Of a DNA stretch of 64,000 nt, positions 9,103 through 16,912 are shown in pieces. Under the pieces are notes generated by a model. That model did no database searches and was not told the origin of the DNA. It saw only the letters and a program-made list of their open reading frames with translations. This DNA is from Phenylobacterium sp. GTDB taxonomy: Bacteria > Pseudomonadota > Alphaproteobacteria > Caulobacterales > Caulobacteraceae. The position numbers were made by a program, and so were the translations under genes. The stretch covers positions 1-64,000 of the forward strand of contig NZ_SCVD01000022.1 of NCBI RefSeq assembly GCF_004297125.1. Direction: 5' to 3'. The stretch's first letter is position 1, and every line of letters begins with the position of its first letter.

Positions 9103-9504
9103 TCATTCCGGCGGCCCGTCCTCATATTCCGGCAGCCCCGCGGGCGTGCAAACGAAGGGATGCCGCGTGGCGGTGAACACCATCCGCTGCGGCGCGGGCA
9201 GGGTCGGGTCGGCGAAGGCGCCGCCGGCCACGCCGAGCACGTCATCCCACTCGGGCGAGCTCCACCAGACGTTCGACCCGCAGCGAGGGCAGAAGTTGAA
9301 GGTGGTCACGCCGTCCGGCCGCTGGAAATTGGACGCCTCGCCACGTCGCGCGACCATCTGGTCGGGGTGGAAGTAGACCGTCACGCCGAAGAAGCTGCCC
9401 GTCCGCCGCTGGCAACGGGTGCAGCAGCAACTCGACACCAGCACCGGCTCGCCGCGCATCGTCACGGCGAGATCGCCACACCAACAGGTCGCCTCGCGCT
9501 CCAT
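9103..9504 (-). CDS. GFA/CENP-V family zinc protein
   Basis: 133-residue protein of the glutathione-dependent formaldehyde-activating (GFA) fold. The zinc cysteines are visible: CWCGD, CCCTRCQRRTGS and FCPRCGSN. The start at 9504 is chosen for GGAGAG five bases upstream and because the product then opens with the zinc motif. GFA-named proteins are often of unknown substrate, so glutathione or formaldehyde chemistry should not be assumed. Confidence 0.88.
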   Translation of the reverse strand: MEREATCWCGDLAVTMRGEPVLVSSCCCTRCQRRTGSFFGVTVYFHPDQMVARRGEASNFQRPDGVTTFNFCPRCGSNVWWSSPEWDDVLGVAGGAFADPTLPAPQRMVFTATRHPFVCTPAGLPEYEDGPPE

Positions 9505-9581
9505 CCGGACTCTCCTTGCTTTCACATCGGCCCGACACTAGGTTCCGCGCCCTCTATCCCCGGCCGAGATCTTTTGAAACC

Positions 9582-10379
9582 GTGAGCACCCAATCCGCCC
9601 TCCTGAAGGTGATGAGCGACGCTGCGCGCAAGGCCGCGCGTGGGCTCAACCGTGATTTCGGCGAACTCGCCGAGCTGCAGGTCGCCAAGAAGGCGCCGGC
9701 GGATTTCGTGTCGGCCGCCGACCTGAAGGCGGAACAGGTGATCTTCGAGGCGCTGTCCAAGGCGCGCCCCGGCTACAGCTTCCATGGCGAGGAACGTGGC
9801 CGGATCGAGGGCACGGACAAGACCCACACCTGGATCGTGGACCCCCTGGACGGCACGACCAACTTCCTCCACGCCATCCCCCACTTCGCCATCAACATCG
9901 CGCTGGAGCGCGAGGGCGCGGGCGTGGTGGCGGCGGTGACCTACAACCCCATCACCAACGAGCTGTTCTGGGCCGAGAAGGGCAAGGGCGCCTTCGTGAA
10001 CGACCACCGCCTTCGGGTGGCGGCGCGCCAGCGGATGGACGAGGCGGTGTTCGCCACGGGCATCCCCTTCCTGGGCCACGGCCAGCACGCGACCTTCCTG
10101 AAGGAGCTGCATCAGATCAGCCAGCGGGTGGCCGGTGTGCGCCGGTTCGGGGCGGCGTCGCTGGACCTGGCCTGGGTCGCGGCCGGCCGGTTCGACGGTT
10201 ACTGGGAGCGCGACCTGAAGCCCTGGGACCTGGCGGCCGGGATGCTGCTGGTCACCGAGGCCGGCGGCAAGGTGACGGACGCCGACGGCGAGGACGCGGT
10301 GCTGGGCAAGGGCTCGGTGGTGGCCGCGAACCTCGATCTCCACCCGCAGCTGCTCAGTCGCCTGACTGCCGCAAAATAG
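9582..10379 (+). CDS. suhB: Inositol-1-monophosphatase family phosphatase
   Basis: Mg-dependent sugar-phosphate phosphatase, 265 residues. Metal-binding motifs are in order: HGEERG, WIVDPLDGTTNF, and KPWDLAAGMLLVTEAGG. A GTG start at 9582 gives VSTQSALLKVMSDAARKAAR, the usual N-terminus; the open frame runs further up to 9516 over the divergent GFA gene's upstream region. SuhB homologues also act in rRNA antitermination, but that role cannot be read from sequence. Confidence 0.93.
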   Translation: MSTQSALLKVMSDAARKAARGLNRDFGELAELQVAKKAPADFVSAADLKAEQVIFEALSKARPGYSFHGEERGRIEGTDKTHTWIVDPLDGTTNFLHAIPHFAINIALEREGAGVVAAVTYNPITNELFWAEKGKGAFVNDHRLRVAARQRMDEAVFATGIPFLGHGQHATFLKELHQISQRVAGVRRFGAASLDLAWVAAGRFDGYWERDLKPWDLAAGMLLVTEAGGKVTDADGEDAVLGKGSVVAANLDLHPQLLSRLTAAK

Positions 10380-10396
10380 CGGCTAAGCTAGGGGTC

Positions 10397-11464
10397 ATGA
10401 CCATGACCCGCCGCACCCTGACCGCCCTGGGCCTCGCCGCCACCGCCATGCCGGCCGCCGCCAAGCCGAAGACGCCCATCGTCATCGCCCACCGCGGCGC
10501 GAGCGGCGAGCGGCCCGAGCACACGCTGATGGCCTACCGCCTGGCCATCTCGGAGGGCGCCGACTTCATCGAGCCCGACCTGGTCGCCACCAAGGACGGC
10601 CACCTGGTGGTCCGCCACGAGAACGAGATCGCCGGCACGACGGACGTGGCCAGCCGGCCCGAGTTCGCCCGGCGCAAGGCCGAGAAGGTCATCGACGGCC
10701 AGAAGATCACGGGCTGGTTCACCGAGGACTTCACGCTCGCCGAGCTGAAGACGCTGCGGGCCCGCGAGCGCCTGCCGCAGCTTCGGGCGGAGAGCGCCAG
10801 GTTCGACGGCCGCGAGCCGATCGTCACCTACCAGGAGGTCGTCGACCTGGCGAAGGCCGAGAGCGCGCGGGTGGGCCGCACCATCGGCACCTACCCTGAG
10901 ATGAAGCACCCGACCTATTTCGCCGGGATCGGCCTGCCGCTGGAGCAGCGGCTAGCCGACGCGCTCAGGAAGAACGGACTGGACTCGAAGACCGCGCCCG
11001 TCTTCGTCCAGTGCTTCGAGGCCGAACCGCTGAAGACCTTCGGCAAGCTGGGCAAGGCGCGCCGGGTGATGCTGGTGGGCCAGGGCCCCGCCCCGGTCGA
11101 CGTGAAGTCCGAGGCGGGGATCAAGGCCATCGCGGCCTTCGCCGAGGGCCTGGGGCCGGAGTGGCCGCTGGTGATCCCGACGGCGGGCGGCGTACTGGGC
11201 GAGCCAACCGGCCTGGTGACGTGGGCCCACACCGCCGGCCTGCAGGTCCATCCCTGGACCGTCCGGGCGGAGAACGCCTTCCTGCCCAAGAACCTGCAAC
11301 GTGACGGCGGCCCCGCCGCCCACGGCGACGTGGATGCGGTCTTCAAGACGATCTACGCCGCCGGCGTCGACGGCCTGTTCAGCGACTTCCCCGGGCTGGC
11401 GGTGAAGGCGCGGAGCCAGTCTCCTCTCCCCCCACACGAAGTGGGAGGGGAGAGGGTAGGGTGA
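10397..11464 (+). CDS. glpQ: Glycerophosphodiester phosphodiesterase, periplasmic
   Basis: Hydrolyses glycerophosphodiesters to glycerol-3-phosphate. It has a short Tat/Sec-like signal (MTMTRRTLTALGLAATAMPAAA), then VIAHRGASGERPEHT with the catalytic His, and EPDLVATKDGHLVVRHE with metal ligands and second His. Length is 355 residues. The natural protein probably ended soon after DFPGLAVKA; the last 16 or so residues (SPLPPHEVGG...) are encoded by the left arm of the repeat at 11421. The stop codon itself lies inside the repeat. Confidence 0.93.
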   Translation: MTMTRRTLTALGLAATAMPAAAKPKTPIVIAHRGASGERPEHTLMAYRLAISEGADFIEPDLVATKDGHLVVRHENEIAGTTDVASRPEFARRKAEKVIDGQKITGWFTEDFTLAELKTLRARERLPQLRAESARFDGREPIVTYQEVVDLAKAESARVGRTIGTYPEMKHPTYFAGIGLPLEQRLADALRKNGLDSKTAPVFVQCFEAEPLKTFGKLGKARRVMLVGQGPAPVDVKSEAGIKAIAAFAEGLGPEWPLVIPTAGGVLGEPTGLVTWAHTAGLQVHPWTVRAENAFLPKNLQRDGGPAAHGDVDAVFKTIYAAGVDGLFSDFPGLAVKARSQSPLPPHEVGGERVG

Positions 11465-11615
11465 GGGGCGGCTCGTGCGAGTGTGATCCACCGATGGTCC
11501 AGCCATGACCCAGCTTCGTAGCCGTTGATCCTCGCGGAGCCATCGGAAGAGCGCCGAGGCCCAGCCGCCCCTCACCCCGCCCTCTCCCCTCGGGCTTCGC
11601 CTCGGGGGAGAGGAG
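11421..11615. repeat. Gene-less inverted-repeat element, family A (copy A1)
   Basis: About 195 bases bounded by near-identical inverted arms of about 53 bases (11421-11473 and 11563-11615), each starting CTCCTCTCCCC and ending GGGGCGGCT. The core contains CCAGCCATGACCCA, which is also found between the left arm and the DUF559 gene of the element at 58271. This suggests A1 is a deletion derivative. It overlaps the 3' end of glpQ and ends four bases from the stop of the ABC transporter gene. Confidence 0.8.
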
Positions 11616-11619
11616 GGCC

Positions 11620-13479
11620 CTAAGCCGCCTCGAACTGCAGCGCCGCCAGCCGCGCATACAACCCGTTCTTCGCCACGAGGGCGGCGTGGGTCCCCTCCTC
11701 GACGACACGGCCGTCGTCCATGACCACGATCCGGTCGGCCTTGAGCACGGTGGCCAGGCGGTGGGCGATGACCAGGGTCGTGTGGTCCCTCATCGCCTCG
11801 TCCAGCGCGCGCTGGACCAGGTGTTCGTTCTCGGCGTCCAGGGCGCTGGTGGCCTCGTCGAGCAGCAGGATCGGGGTCTCGCGGATCAGGGCGCGGGCGA
11901 TGGCGAGGCGCTGGCGCTGGCCGCCGGACAGCGTGCGGGCGCGGTCGCCGACCAGAGTCTCGAGCCCCTCGGGCAGGGCCGACAGGAACCCCTCGGCCTG
12001 GGCCGCGCGGACCACGGCGCGGACGTCCTCGTCCGTCGCCCCTTCGCGGCCGAAGCGGATGTTGTCGGCGGCCGAGCCCGAGAACAACGGGCTCTCCTGG
12101 GCGACCAGGGCCATGCGGGCCCGGACCTCCGTGGGATCGGCGTCGCGCAGGTCGACGCCGTCCAGCAACACCCGGCCGGCCTGCGGGTCGTAGAAGCGCA
12201 GCAGCAGCCGGAACACGGTGCTCTTGCCGGCCCCGGACGGCCCTACCAGCGCCACCCGCTCGCCGGGTCGCACGTTGAGCGAAAAGCCCTTCAGCGCCGG
12301 CAGCTCGGGCCGGCCCGGATAGGCGAAGGTGACGCCTTCGAAGGCCAGCTCGCCGCGCGGCGGGTTGGGCAGGGGCGTCGGATTGGGCGGGGCGGCCACG
12401 CCGGGCCGGGCGTCCAGCAGCTCGCCCACCCGCTCCATGGCCCCGGCCGCCTTCTGCACGTCGCCCCAGGTCTCGCCCAGCGCGCTGACGGAGCCTGCGG
12501 CCATCACCGACAGGAAGGCGAACTGGAACAGCGCGCCCCATGAGATGTCGCCCCGCAGGCCGGCATGTACGCCCAGCCAGAAGACCCCGACGATGCCGCC
12601 GAACACCAGGACGATGACCGCGGCTGTCATGGCGGCCCGGGTGGTGATCCGCCGCATCTGGGCGCGGAAGGCCTGTTCCACCGCCCCGCCGAACCGGTCG
12701 GCGGCGGCCCGCTCGCGCCCGAAGGCCTGCACGGTCTCCAGCGCGTCCAGGCTCTCGCCGGCGGACCCCACGGCGTCGGCGAAGCGGTCCTGGGCGGACG
12801 CGGTCAGCTTGCGCACCCGGCGGCCGAACAGGAACAGCGGCGCCAGAACGAAGGGGAAGGTCAGCAGCACCAGGCTGGTCAGGTGCGGGCTGACGAACAT
12901 CAGCAGGATCAGGGCGCCGATCAGCGTCAGCAGGTTGCGCAGCGCCACCGAGACGGAGGTCGCCAGCAGGTTCTCGACGATGGCGATGTCGGTGGTCAGC
13001 CGCGACAGCACCTCCCCGGTCCGGGTCTGCAGGAAGAACGACGGATCCAGCGTCAGGATGTGGCCGTAGGTGGCCTTGCGCAGATCGGCCACGACCCGCT
13101 CGCCCAGGCTGGTGACGAAGTAGAAGCGCAGCGCCGTGGCGATCGCCAGCGTGCCCGCCACCGCGCCGACGATCAGGAACCTGCGGTCGACGGTGGCGGC
13201 GTCGAGCCCGGGCTTGGTCAGGTTGTCCACCACCAGCCGGATCGCGCCGGACATGCCGAGCGTGGCGCTGGTGGACAGCAGCAGGAACACCAGCGAGGCC
13301 AGTGCGCGGCCCCAGTGGGCGGTGAGGAAGGGGCCCAGGCGGCTGAGCGCCCCCACGTTCCGGCTCCTGCCCCGCTTGGCGGCGTTCTCGGCGAGGGTCT
13401 GGGCCATGGCCTGGCCGGCGCTGGGCCGGCCCTCGACATGGGATCCGGGCGCGGAAGACTCTGGCCCCGGCTCGCTCAT
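11620..13479 (-). CDS. ABC exporter, fused permease and ATPase (MsbA/LipidA-exporter-like)
   Basis: Half-transporter of about 619 residues that would dimerise in the inner membrane. The N-terminal 330 residues hold six helices with [17 protein letters not shown] typical of type IV exporters. The ATPase has GPSGAGKST (Walker A), a Q-loop at [24 protein letters not shown] (signature), [14 protein letters not shown] (Walker B) and the H-loop at VIAHRLAT. Start taken at MSEPGPESS (13479). The substrate is unknown. The divergent neighbour is rpmE. Confidence 0.93.
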   Translation of the reverse strand: MSEPGPESSAPGSHVEGRPSAGQAMAQTLAENAAKRGRSRNVGALSRLGPFLTAHWGRALASLVFLLLSTSATLGMSGAIRLVVDNLTKPGLDAATVDRRFLIVGAVAGTLAIATALRFYFVTSLGERVVADLRKATYGHILTLDPSFFLQTRTGEVLSRLTTDIAIVENLLATSVSVALRNLLTLIGALILLMFVSPHLTSLVLLTFPFVLAPLFLFGRRVRKLTASAQDRFADAVGSAGESLDALETVQAFGRERAAADRFGGAVEQAFRAQMRRITTRAAMTAAVIVLVFGGIVGVFWLGVHAGLRGDISWGALFQFAFLSVMAAGSVSALGETWGDVQKAAGAMERVGELLDARPGVAAPPNPTPLPNPPRGELAFEGVTFAYPGRPELPALKGFSLNVRPGERVALVGPSGAGKSTVFRLLLRFYDPQAGRVLLDGVDLRDADPTEVRARMALVAQESPLFSGSAADNIRFGREGATDEDVRAVVRAAQAEGFLSALPEGLETLVGDRARTLSGGQRQRLAIARALIRETPILLLDEATSALDAENEHLVQRALDEAMRDHTTLVIAHRLATVLKADRIVVMDDGRVVEEGTHAALVAKNGLYARLAALQFEAA

Positions 13480-13595
13480 CGGTCTCGCACCTTGCATTTG
13501 CCCGCGCGTTTCTCTATACGCGCGGCTTCCTTTTCGACCGCCTTCACCGGCGGCCGGCCCAAGTTGGCCGCTCCATTACGTCAGGCGCCCGTGCG

Positions 13596-13820
13596 ATGAA
13601 ACAAGACACTCACCCCGACTACCACTTCATCACCGTCGTGATGACGGACGGCACCAGCTATCAGACCCGGTCCACCTACGGGAAGGCCGGCGACACGCTG
13701 AACCTGGACATCGATCCGAAGACCCACCCGGCGTGGACCGGCGGCGGCCACCAGATGCTCGACCGCGGCGGCCGCGTGTCGCGCTTCAACGCCAAGTTCG
13801 GCGCCTTCACGCGCAAGTAG
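13596..13820 (+). CDS. rpmE: Ribosomal protein bL31
   Basis: 74-residue large-subunit protein. [15 protein letters not shown] and [13 protein letters not shown] followed by [12 protein letters not shown] are characteristic. The zinc-binding Cys pair seen in some L31 proteins is absent, as in other Caulobacterales copies. It is divergent from the ABC exporter gene and followed by a strong intrinsic terminator. Confidence 0.97.
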   Translation: MKQDTHPDYHFITVVMTDGTSYQTRSTYGKAGDTLNLDIDPKTHPAWTGGGHQMLDRGGRVSRFNAKFGAFTRK

Positions 13821-13860
13821 GCCAGTCCCCGCGCAGGCGGGGATGGCGCGAGACATTGCA

Positions 13861-13892
13861 AACGCCGCGAGGGGCCACCTTCGCGGCGTTTT
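13861..13892 (+). terminator. Intrinsic terminator of rpmE
   Basis: A perfect 10-bp stem, AACGCCGCGA with TCGCGGCGTT, encloses a 10-base loop and runs into TTTT. It lies 40 bases past the rpmE stop. Confidence 0.85.
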
Positions 13893-14018
13893 GCTGTCGG
13901 CGGCGGTGTGGCGGGGGCGTGGCGGGGACCACGAACCCCACGAGCAGGCCGCGGCGCGGCCGGCCGTGGGCCGTCCGGTCGCGTGGGGTCGGATTGGGAG
14001 GCGCATGCGCGCCGGGAG

Positions 14019-14705
14019 TCACGCCGAGCTGCGCCGGGGGTCCGGCGGGCGCGGTAACGCCGCGGCGCCGCCCAGGAGCCCAGATCGAGATCGTGGCTGG
14101 ACGCCACGGCTCCATGTCTCCTCACCCGTAGGGGGAGGGGGACCACCTGCAAGGTGGTGGAGGGGGTCGGCCGGGCGCGCCGAGCTTGATCGGCCCCCCC
14201 TCCACCCCGCTTCGCGCGGTCCTCCTACGGGTGAGGAGATGGAACAACGCAGGGTCGGGCGCGCCAGGTCGAGGTTGTGGCGGATGCGGACGATGCAGCT
14301 TTCGACCGCCGCGTGGACGGCCTCGGGGTCGGCGTCGTCGGCCTCCAGCAGGACGTCCAGGTCTTCCAACGCCTCGTCGGCCTCGGCGCGTTCGTATTCG
14401 TACCAGTCCCCGCGTTCGGGTGACGGCCGGGGCTCAGGGGCCGGGGCGGGCGTCGTCGCCGGTCGGGGGGCTGCGGGCTCGCGGGCCGCGCGGTCCGCCG
14501 CCTGGGCCAGCCGGAATTCCAGGGCGATGGTCTGGCGCACGGCGCGCGAGACGCGGTGATAGGCCAGGCCTACCTGCACCCGCACCGACAGGTCCTCGGC
14601 CGCCTCCATGGCCGCGCTCAGCGCGCGCACCATGACCATCCCGGTCTCGGCCATCTCCGCCAGCACGCGTTCGTGCCGCTCGCGCATGTCACTTCCGGTG
14701 GACAT
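14019..14705 (-). CDS. Hypothetical protein, 3' end overprinted by a repeat element
   Basis: No known domain was recognised. The first 155 or so residues look native: MSTGSDMRERHERVLAEM, then YHRVSRAVRQTIALEFRLAQ, a Pro/Ala linker and an acidic helix ending in CIVRIRHNLDL. This region is homologous to the protein at 61417 (same MSxxxDMxERHxRVLA start and xHxVSRxVRQTxALExxL helix). Residues of about 156-196 are translated from the inverted-repeat element at 14117-14239, and the rest from sequence beyond it. The gene therefore appears to have lost its original C-terminus by insertion. Confidence 0.75.
   Translation of the reverse strand: MSTGSDMRERHERVLAEMAETGMVMVRALSAAMEAAEDLSVRVQVGLAYHRVSRAVRQTIALEFRLAQAADRAAREPAAPRPATTPAPAPEPRPSPERGDWYEYERAEADEALEDLDVLLEADDADPEAVHAAVESCIVRIRHNLDLARPTLRCSISSPVGGPREAGWRGGRSSSARPADPLHHLAGGPPPPTGEETWSRGVQPRSRSGLLGGAAALPRPPDPRRSSA
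14117..14239. repeat. Gene-less inverted-repeat element inserted in a coding sequence (copy C)
   Basis: 123 bases with 20-base terminal inverted repeats matching at 19 of 20 positions (14117-14136 and 14220-14239, TCTCCTCACCCGTAGG at the outside). Internal GGGAGGGGGACC and GGTGGAGGGGG blocks also occur in the arms of the DUF559 element at 15295. It behaves like a MITE inserted into the hypothetical gene on the minus strand. Confidence 0.75.
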
Positions 14706-14894
14706 GCGAGGATCAAAACATGGCGATGCGTCAGAAGCGGTCGCAGCGACGAAGTGGTGGGCGCGGCTTATAGCTGGCCGCCAGCCGGATGACTCGCCGT
14801 GAGGACAGTCGATGACTCCGCCCCGCCAAGCCCGCTTGCGCCACCACGCCCGCGAGCGGACGTTCCGAACTTCGCAGGTGGGTGGAAAGGGGAC

Positions 14895-15137
14895 CTAGGG
14901 GTTGCTGCCCGAGCGCCAACGCCAACCGCCTTCGGTCTTGGCGGCCGCGATAATCACGGTCGCCACCACGAGGCCCGTCACGACCACTGCGCGCATCGTC
15001 CCGTCCAGCAACGTGATTGCGCCGACCAGCCCGGCGAAGAGGGCGGCGAGTAGCACCCAACCCTGCCATGAAATCGGCAAGCCTGCTCCGTAGCCAAAGC
15101 GCTTTGGTGCGAACCACGGTTTCGGTGCTCGCGTCAT
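14895..15137 (-). CDS. Small hypothetical membrane protein
   Basis: 80 residues with a basic, aromatic N-terminus (PKPWFAPKRFGYG) and two predicted transmembrane helices (about residues 26-45 and 49-67), followed by KTEGGWRWR. A good GGAGG lies 7 bases before the ATG. The conserved-looking N-terminal motif and Shine-Dalgarno support a real gene. I recognise this type as a common uncharacterised alphaproteobacterial protein, but its function is unknown. Confidence 0.75.
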   Translation of the reverse strand: MTRAPKPWFAPKRFGYGAGLPISWQGWVLLAALFAGLVGAITLLDGTMRAVVVTGLVVATVIIAAAKTEGGWRWRSGSNP

Positions 15138-15294
15138 GCGTTACCTCCAGCGGATAACTGACTATAGCATGCGAATTTGCGAACGTCAGCAAGGGGTCGC
15201 ACTCGGGCTTTAGCTCGTAGCCGGGATGCAGACCTTGCCGAACGCCCCCTCACAAGACCCATCGGAAGCCCGCGCGGGGTCGAGGCGCGACTTC

Positions 15295-15841
15295 ACCTCC
15301 CCCGCGCAGCGGCGGGAGGGGGACCGCCCGCCGAAGCCGGCACTGGCCGGCTGCAGAGCGGGGGGTGGAGGGGGCGAGCGACCGCTCAGGACGTCCGGCT
15401 GCGTTTCAGCGCTTCGATCTTCAGCAGGACCTCGTCCATGACCCCGTCGAGGTCGTGGTAGACTCGCGACGCTGGGATCCGCATCACCTGCACGCCCTGT
15501 CGGGCCAGCCAGTGGTCCCGCGCGGCGTCGCGAAGTTGGGCGTCATCGTCCCAGTGCGCAGCGCCATCGACCTCCAGCGCCAGTTTCAGCGCCGGACAGT
15601 AGAAGTCGAGGATGATCGAGCCGAAGGGGTGCTGCCGGCGGAAGGTCGGTTGCTCGCCGCCGCGTCCACGCAGGCGGCTCCAGAGGATCACCTCCGGCTC
15701 GGTCATCGCCTTGCGCATCGCGCGGGCGCGGTTGGTGATCACCGTGCGTCGCAAGGCTGTGCCGGCCGCTCGCCCCCTCCACCAGCCGCTCTTCGCTGCG
15801 CTCGGCGACCGGTCCCCCTCCCGCCGCTTCGCGGGGGAGGT
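15295..15841. mobile_element. Putative DUF559-carrying repeat-bounded element (copy B)
   Basis: A 547-base unit with arms 15295-15380 and 15767-15841 in inverted orientation. The outer 31 or so bases match with one main difference (ACCTCCCCCGCG...), and the inner ends share GGTGGAGGGGGCGAGCG exactly. The DUF559 gene fills the space between. The arrangement mirrors the unit at 58271-58837. Mobility is inferred from recurrence; target duplications were not resolved. Confidence 0.55.
15386..15742 (-). CDS. DUF559 domain protein (Vsr/PD-(D/E)XK-like endonuclease fold)
   Basis: About 118 residues related to very-short-patch-repair-type nucleases. Conserved features are RARAMRK then TEPEVILWSRLR, a core IILDFYCPALKLALEVDG with the acidic strand residues, then H in AAHW, and a closing GVQVMRIPA. 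A GTG at 15742 is chosen because the family alignment needs the RARAMRK segment, but no clear Shine-Dalgarno supports it; ATG at 15718 is the alternative. The open frame runs on to 15916 through the repeat arm. It is about 30% identical by eye to the gene at 58377. Confidence 0.8.
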   Translation of the reverse strand: MITNRARAMRKAMTEPEVILWSRLRGRGGEQPTFRRQHPFGSIILDFYCPALKLALEVDGAAHWDDDAQLRDAARDHWLARQGVQVMRIPASRVYHDLDGVMDEVLLKIEALKRSRTS

Positions 15842-15844
15842 TAA

Positions 15845-15859
15845 GAACATAAAGTGAAC
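15845..15859 (-). promoter_or_regulatory. Candidate LexA (SOS) box upstream of the DUF559 gene
   Basis: On the minus strand this reads GTTC-ACTTTAT-GTTC, an exact match to the alphaproteobacterial LexA consensus GTTC-N7-GTTC. It lies just outside the right arm of element B, about 100 bases before the DUF559 start. A TTGCGG and TATGTT pair 16 bases apart overlaps it as a possible promoter. Eight fixed bases can match by chance about twice in a window this size, so the position is the main support. Confidence 0.4.
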
Positions 15860-16030
15860 ATATGGGTAGGCGCAAGGTCCGCAACAGGTCGCAGTCGGGA
15901 TGGCTCCAGGTCGCAAAGCAGACCTGACCGACGTCGGCGCAGGGTGGAGGCTATGCCGCGCCGGGCCCGGTGCGGCTGGGTGTTCCGAGTGGAAGCCCCC
16001 AGCTCCGCCGTGGGGGAGGAATTCCGGCGA

Positions 16031-16537
16031 TCAGCCCCCGAAGGCGCTCTTCAGGCGGTCCATCTGGCCCAGAACGGGATTGGACGGCTCGGCGGTCTGG
16101 CTTTCCAGATACATGCGCTTGTCCAGGTGACGGACGCGCTCGTAGAGGCGCTCGGCGCGGTCGGCCAGGCCGGTGAGGCCGCGGGGCAGTTCGCCGCGGG
16201 CCGCGTCGGTCTCGCGGGAGACCTCCTCGCCGTTCAGGCGGTAACGGTCCTCGCTGGCCGAGGCCGGGGCCATGTCGCCCTCGCGCACGGCGCGCTGGAC
16301 CAGCAGCCACGAGGCCACCTGCATCAGGCGGGTGGTCAGGCGCATGCTCTCGGCGGCATAGGCGAGCGCGGCGTTGCGGGAGAGCAGCTTCGACTCCTGG
16401 CGGCCTTCGCCGTCCAGGTAGCTGGCGGTCTCCTCCACCAGCTCCATGCCTTCCTGGAAGGTCCGCTCGAACAGCTCGGAGCGAGCGAAGTCCTGGATGA
16501 CGTCATCGCGCCAGTCGGGGCTCTGGATATCCTGCAT
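16031..16537 (-). CDS. rcdA: DUF1465 protein, RcdA-type adaptor for CtrA degradation
   Basis: 168 residues of the DUF1465 family. FARSELFERTFQEGMELVEETASYLDGEGR and the following SKxLxRxAALAYAAESMRLTTRLMQVASWLL helix pair match the Caulobacter protein that works with CpdR and PopA to deliver CtrA to ClpXP. It is cytosolic and helical. The ATG at 16537 is used; a TTG lies one codon before. The neighbouring DUF1192 gene upstream on the same strand fits the Caulobacterales context. Confidence 0.88.
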   Translation of the reverse strand: MQDIQSPDWRDDVIQDFARSELFERTFQEGMELVEETASYLDGEGRQESKLLSRNAALAYAAESMRLTTRLMQVASWLLVQRAVREGDMAPASASEDRYRLNGEEVSRETDAARGELPRGLTGLADRAERLYERVRHLDKRMYLESQTAEPSNPVLGQMDRLKSAFGG

Positions 16538-16626
16538 CAAGCGGACTCTACACCGTTTAGGGTTTCCACGCGCTGAACGAAACGTCGCAACGCGACGTCG
16601 CCGTGCAACCGCCGTGCCATGGCCAA

Positions 16627-16833
16627 TCAGTTGGCGGGGCGTGAGAAAAGCGCGTCGGCGGCCGCCCGGCCCGACAGCTTCTTGTCGATCTGGGCCCGCA
16701 CGCGCCGGGCCTCGGCGTCCAGCACCTCCAGCCGCTCCTCCAGCTCGGAGACGCCGTAGAGTTCCAGGTCCTCGCGGACAGCTTCCAGCAGGCGCTGCCC
16801 GCGGACAACTCGGACTTCGACAGGTTCTTCCAC
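16627..16833 (-). CDS. DUF1192 family small protein
   Basis: 68 residues: an acidic N-terminus (VEEPVEVRVV), LELYGVSELEERLEVLDAEARRVRAQIDKK and a basic tail ending in ALFSRPAN. The single coiled-coil-like helix with LYGVSELEERL is the DUF1192 hallmark. A GTG start at 16833 is set by AAGGAGG eight bases upstream. It is divergent from the quinone oxidoreductase and about 90 bases upstream of rcdA. Function is unknown. Confidence 0.85.
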   Translation of the reverse strand: MEEPVEVRVVRGQRLLEAVREDLELYGVSELEERLEVLDAEARRVRAQIDKKLSGRAAADALFSRPAN

Positions 16834-16912
16834 TTCGAACCCTCCTTTGCGTCCCCCGACCGGAGGTCTATCTGAACGCGCAAGCCCGATTTGCGCAAGT
16901 TTCAGGACAATC

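Noticed and set aside
15863..15928. 21-codon frame MGRRKVRNRS... between DUF559 and rcdA
   Set aside because: No Shine-Dalgarno, no conserved feature, and it overlaps the likely promoter.
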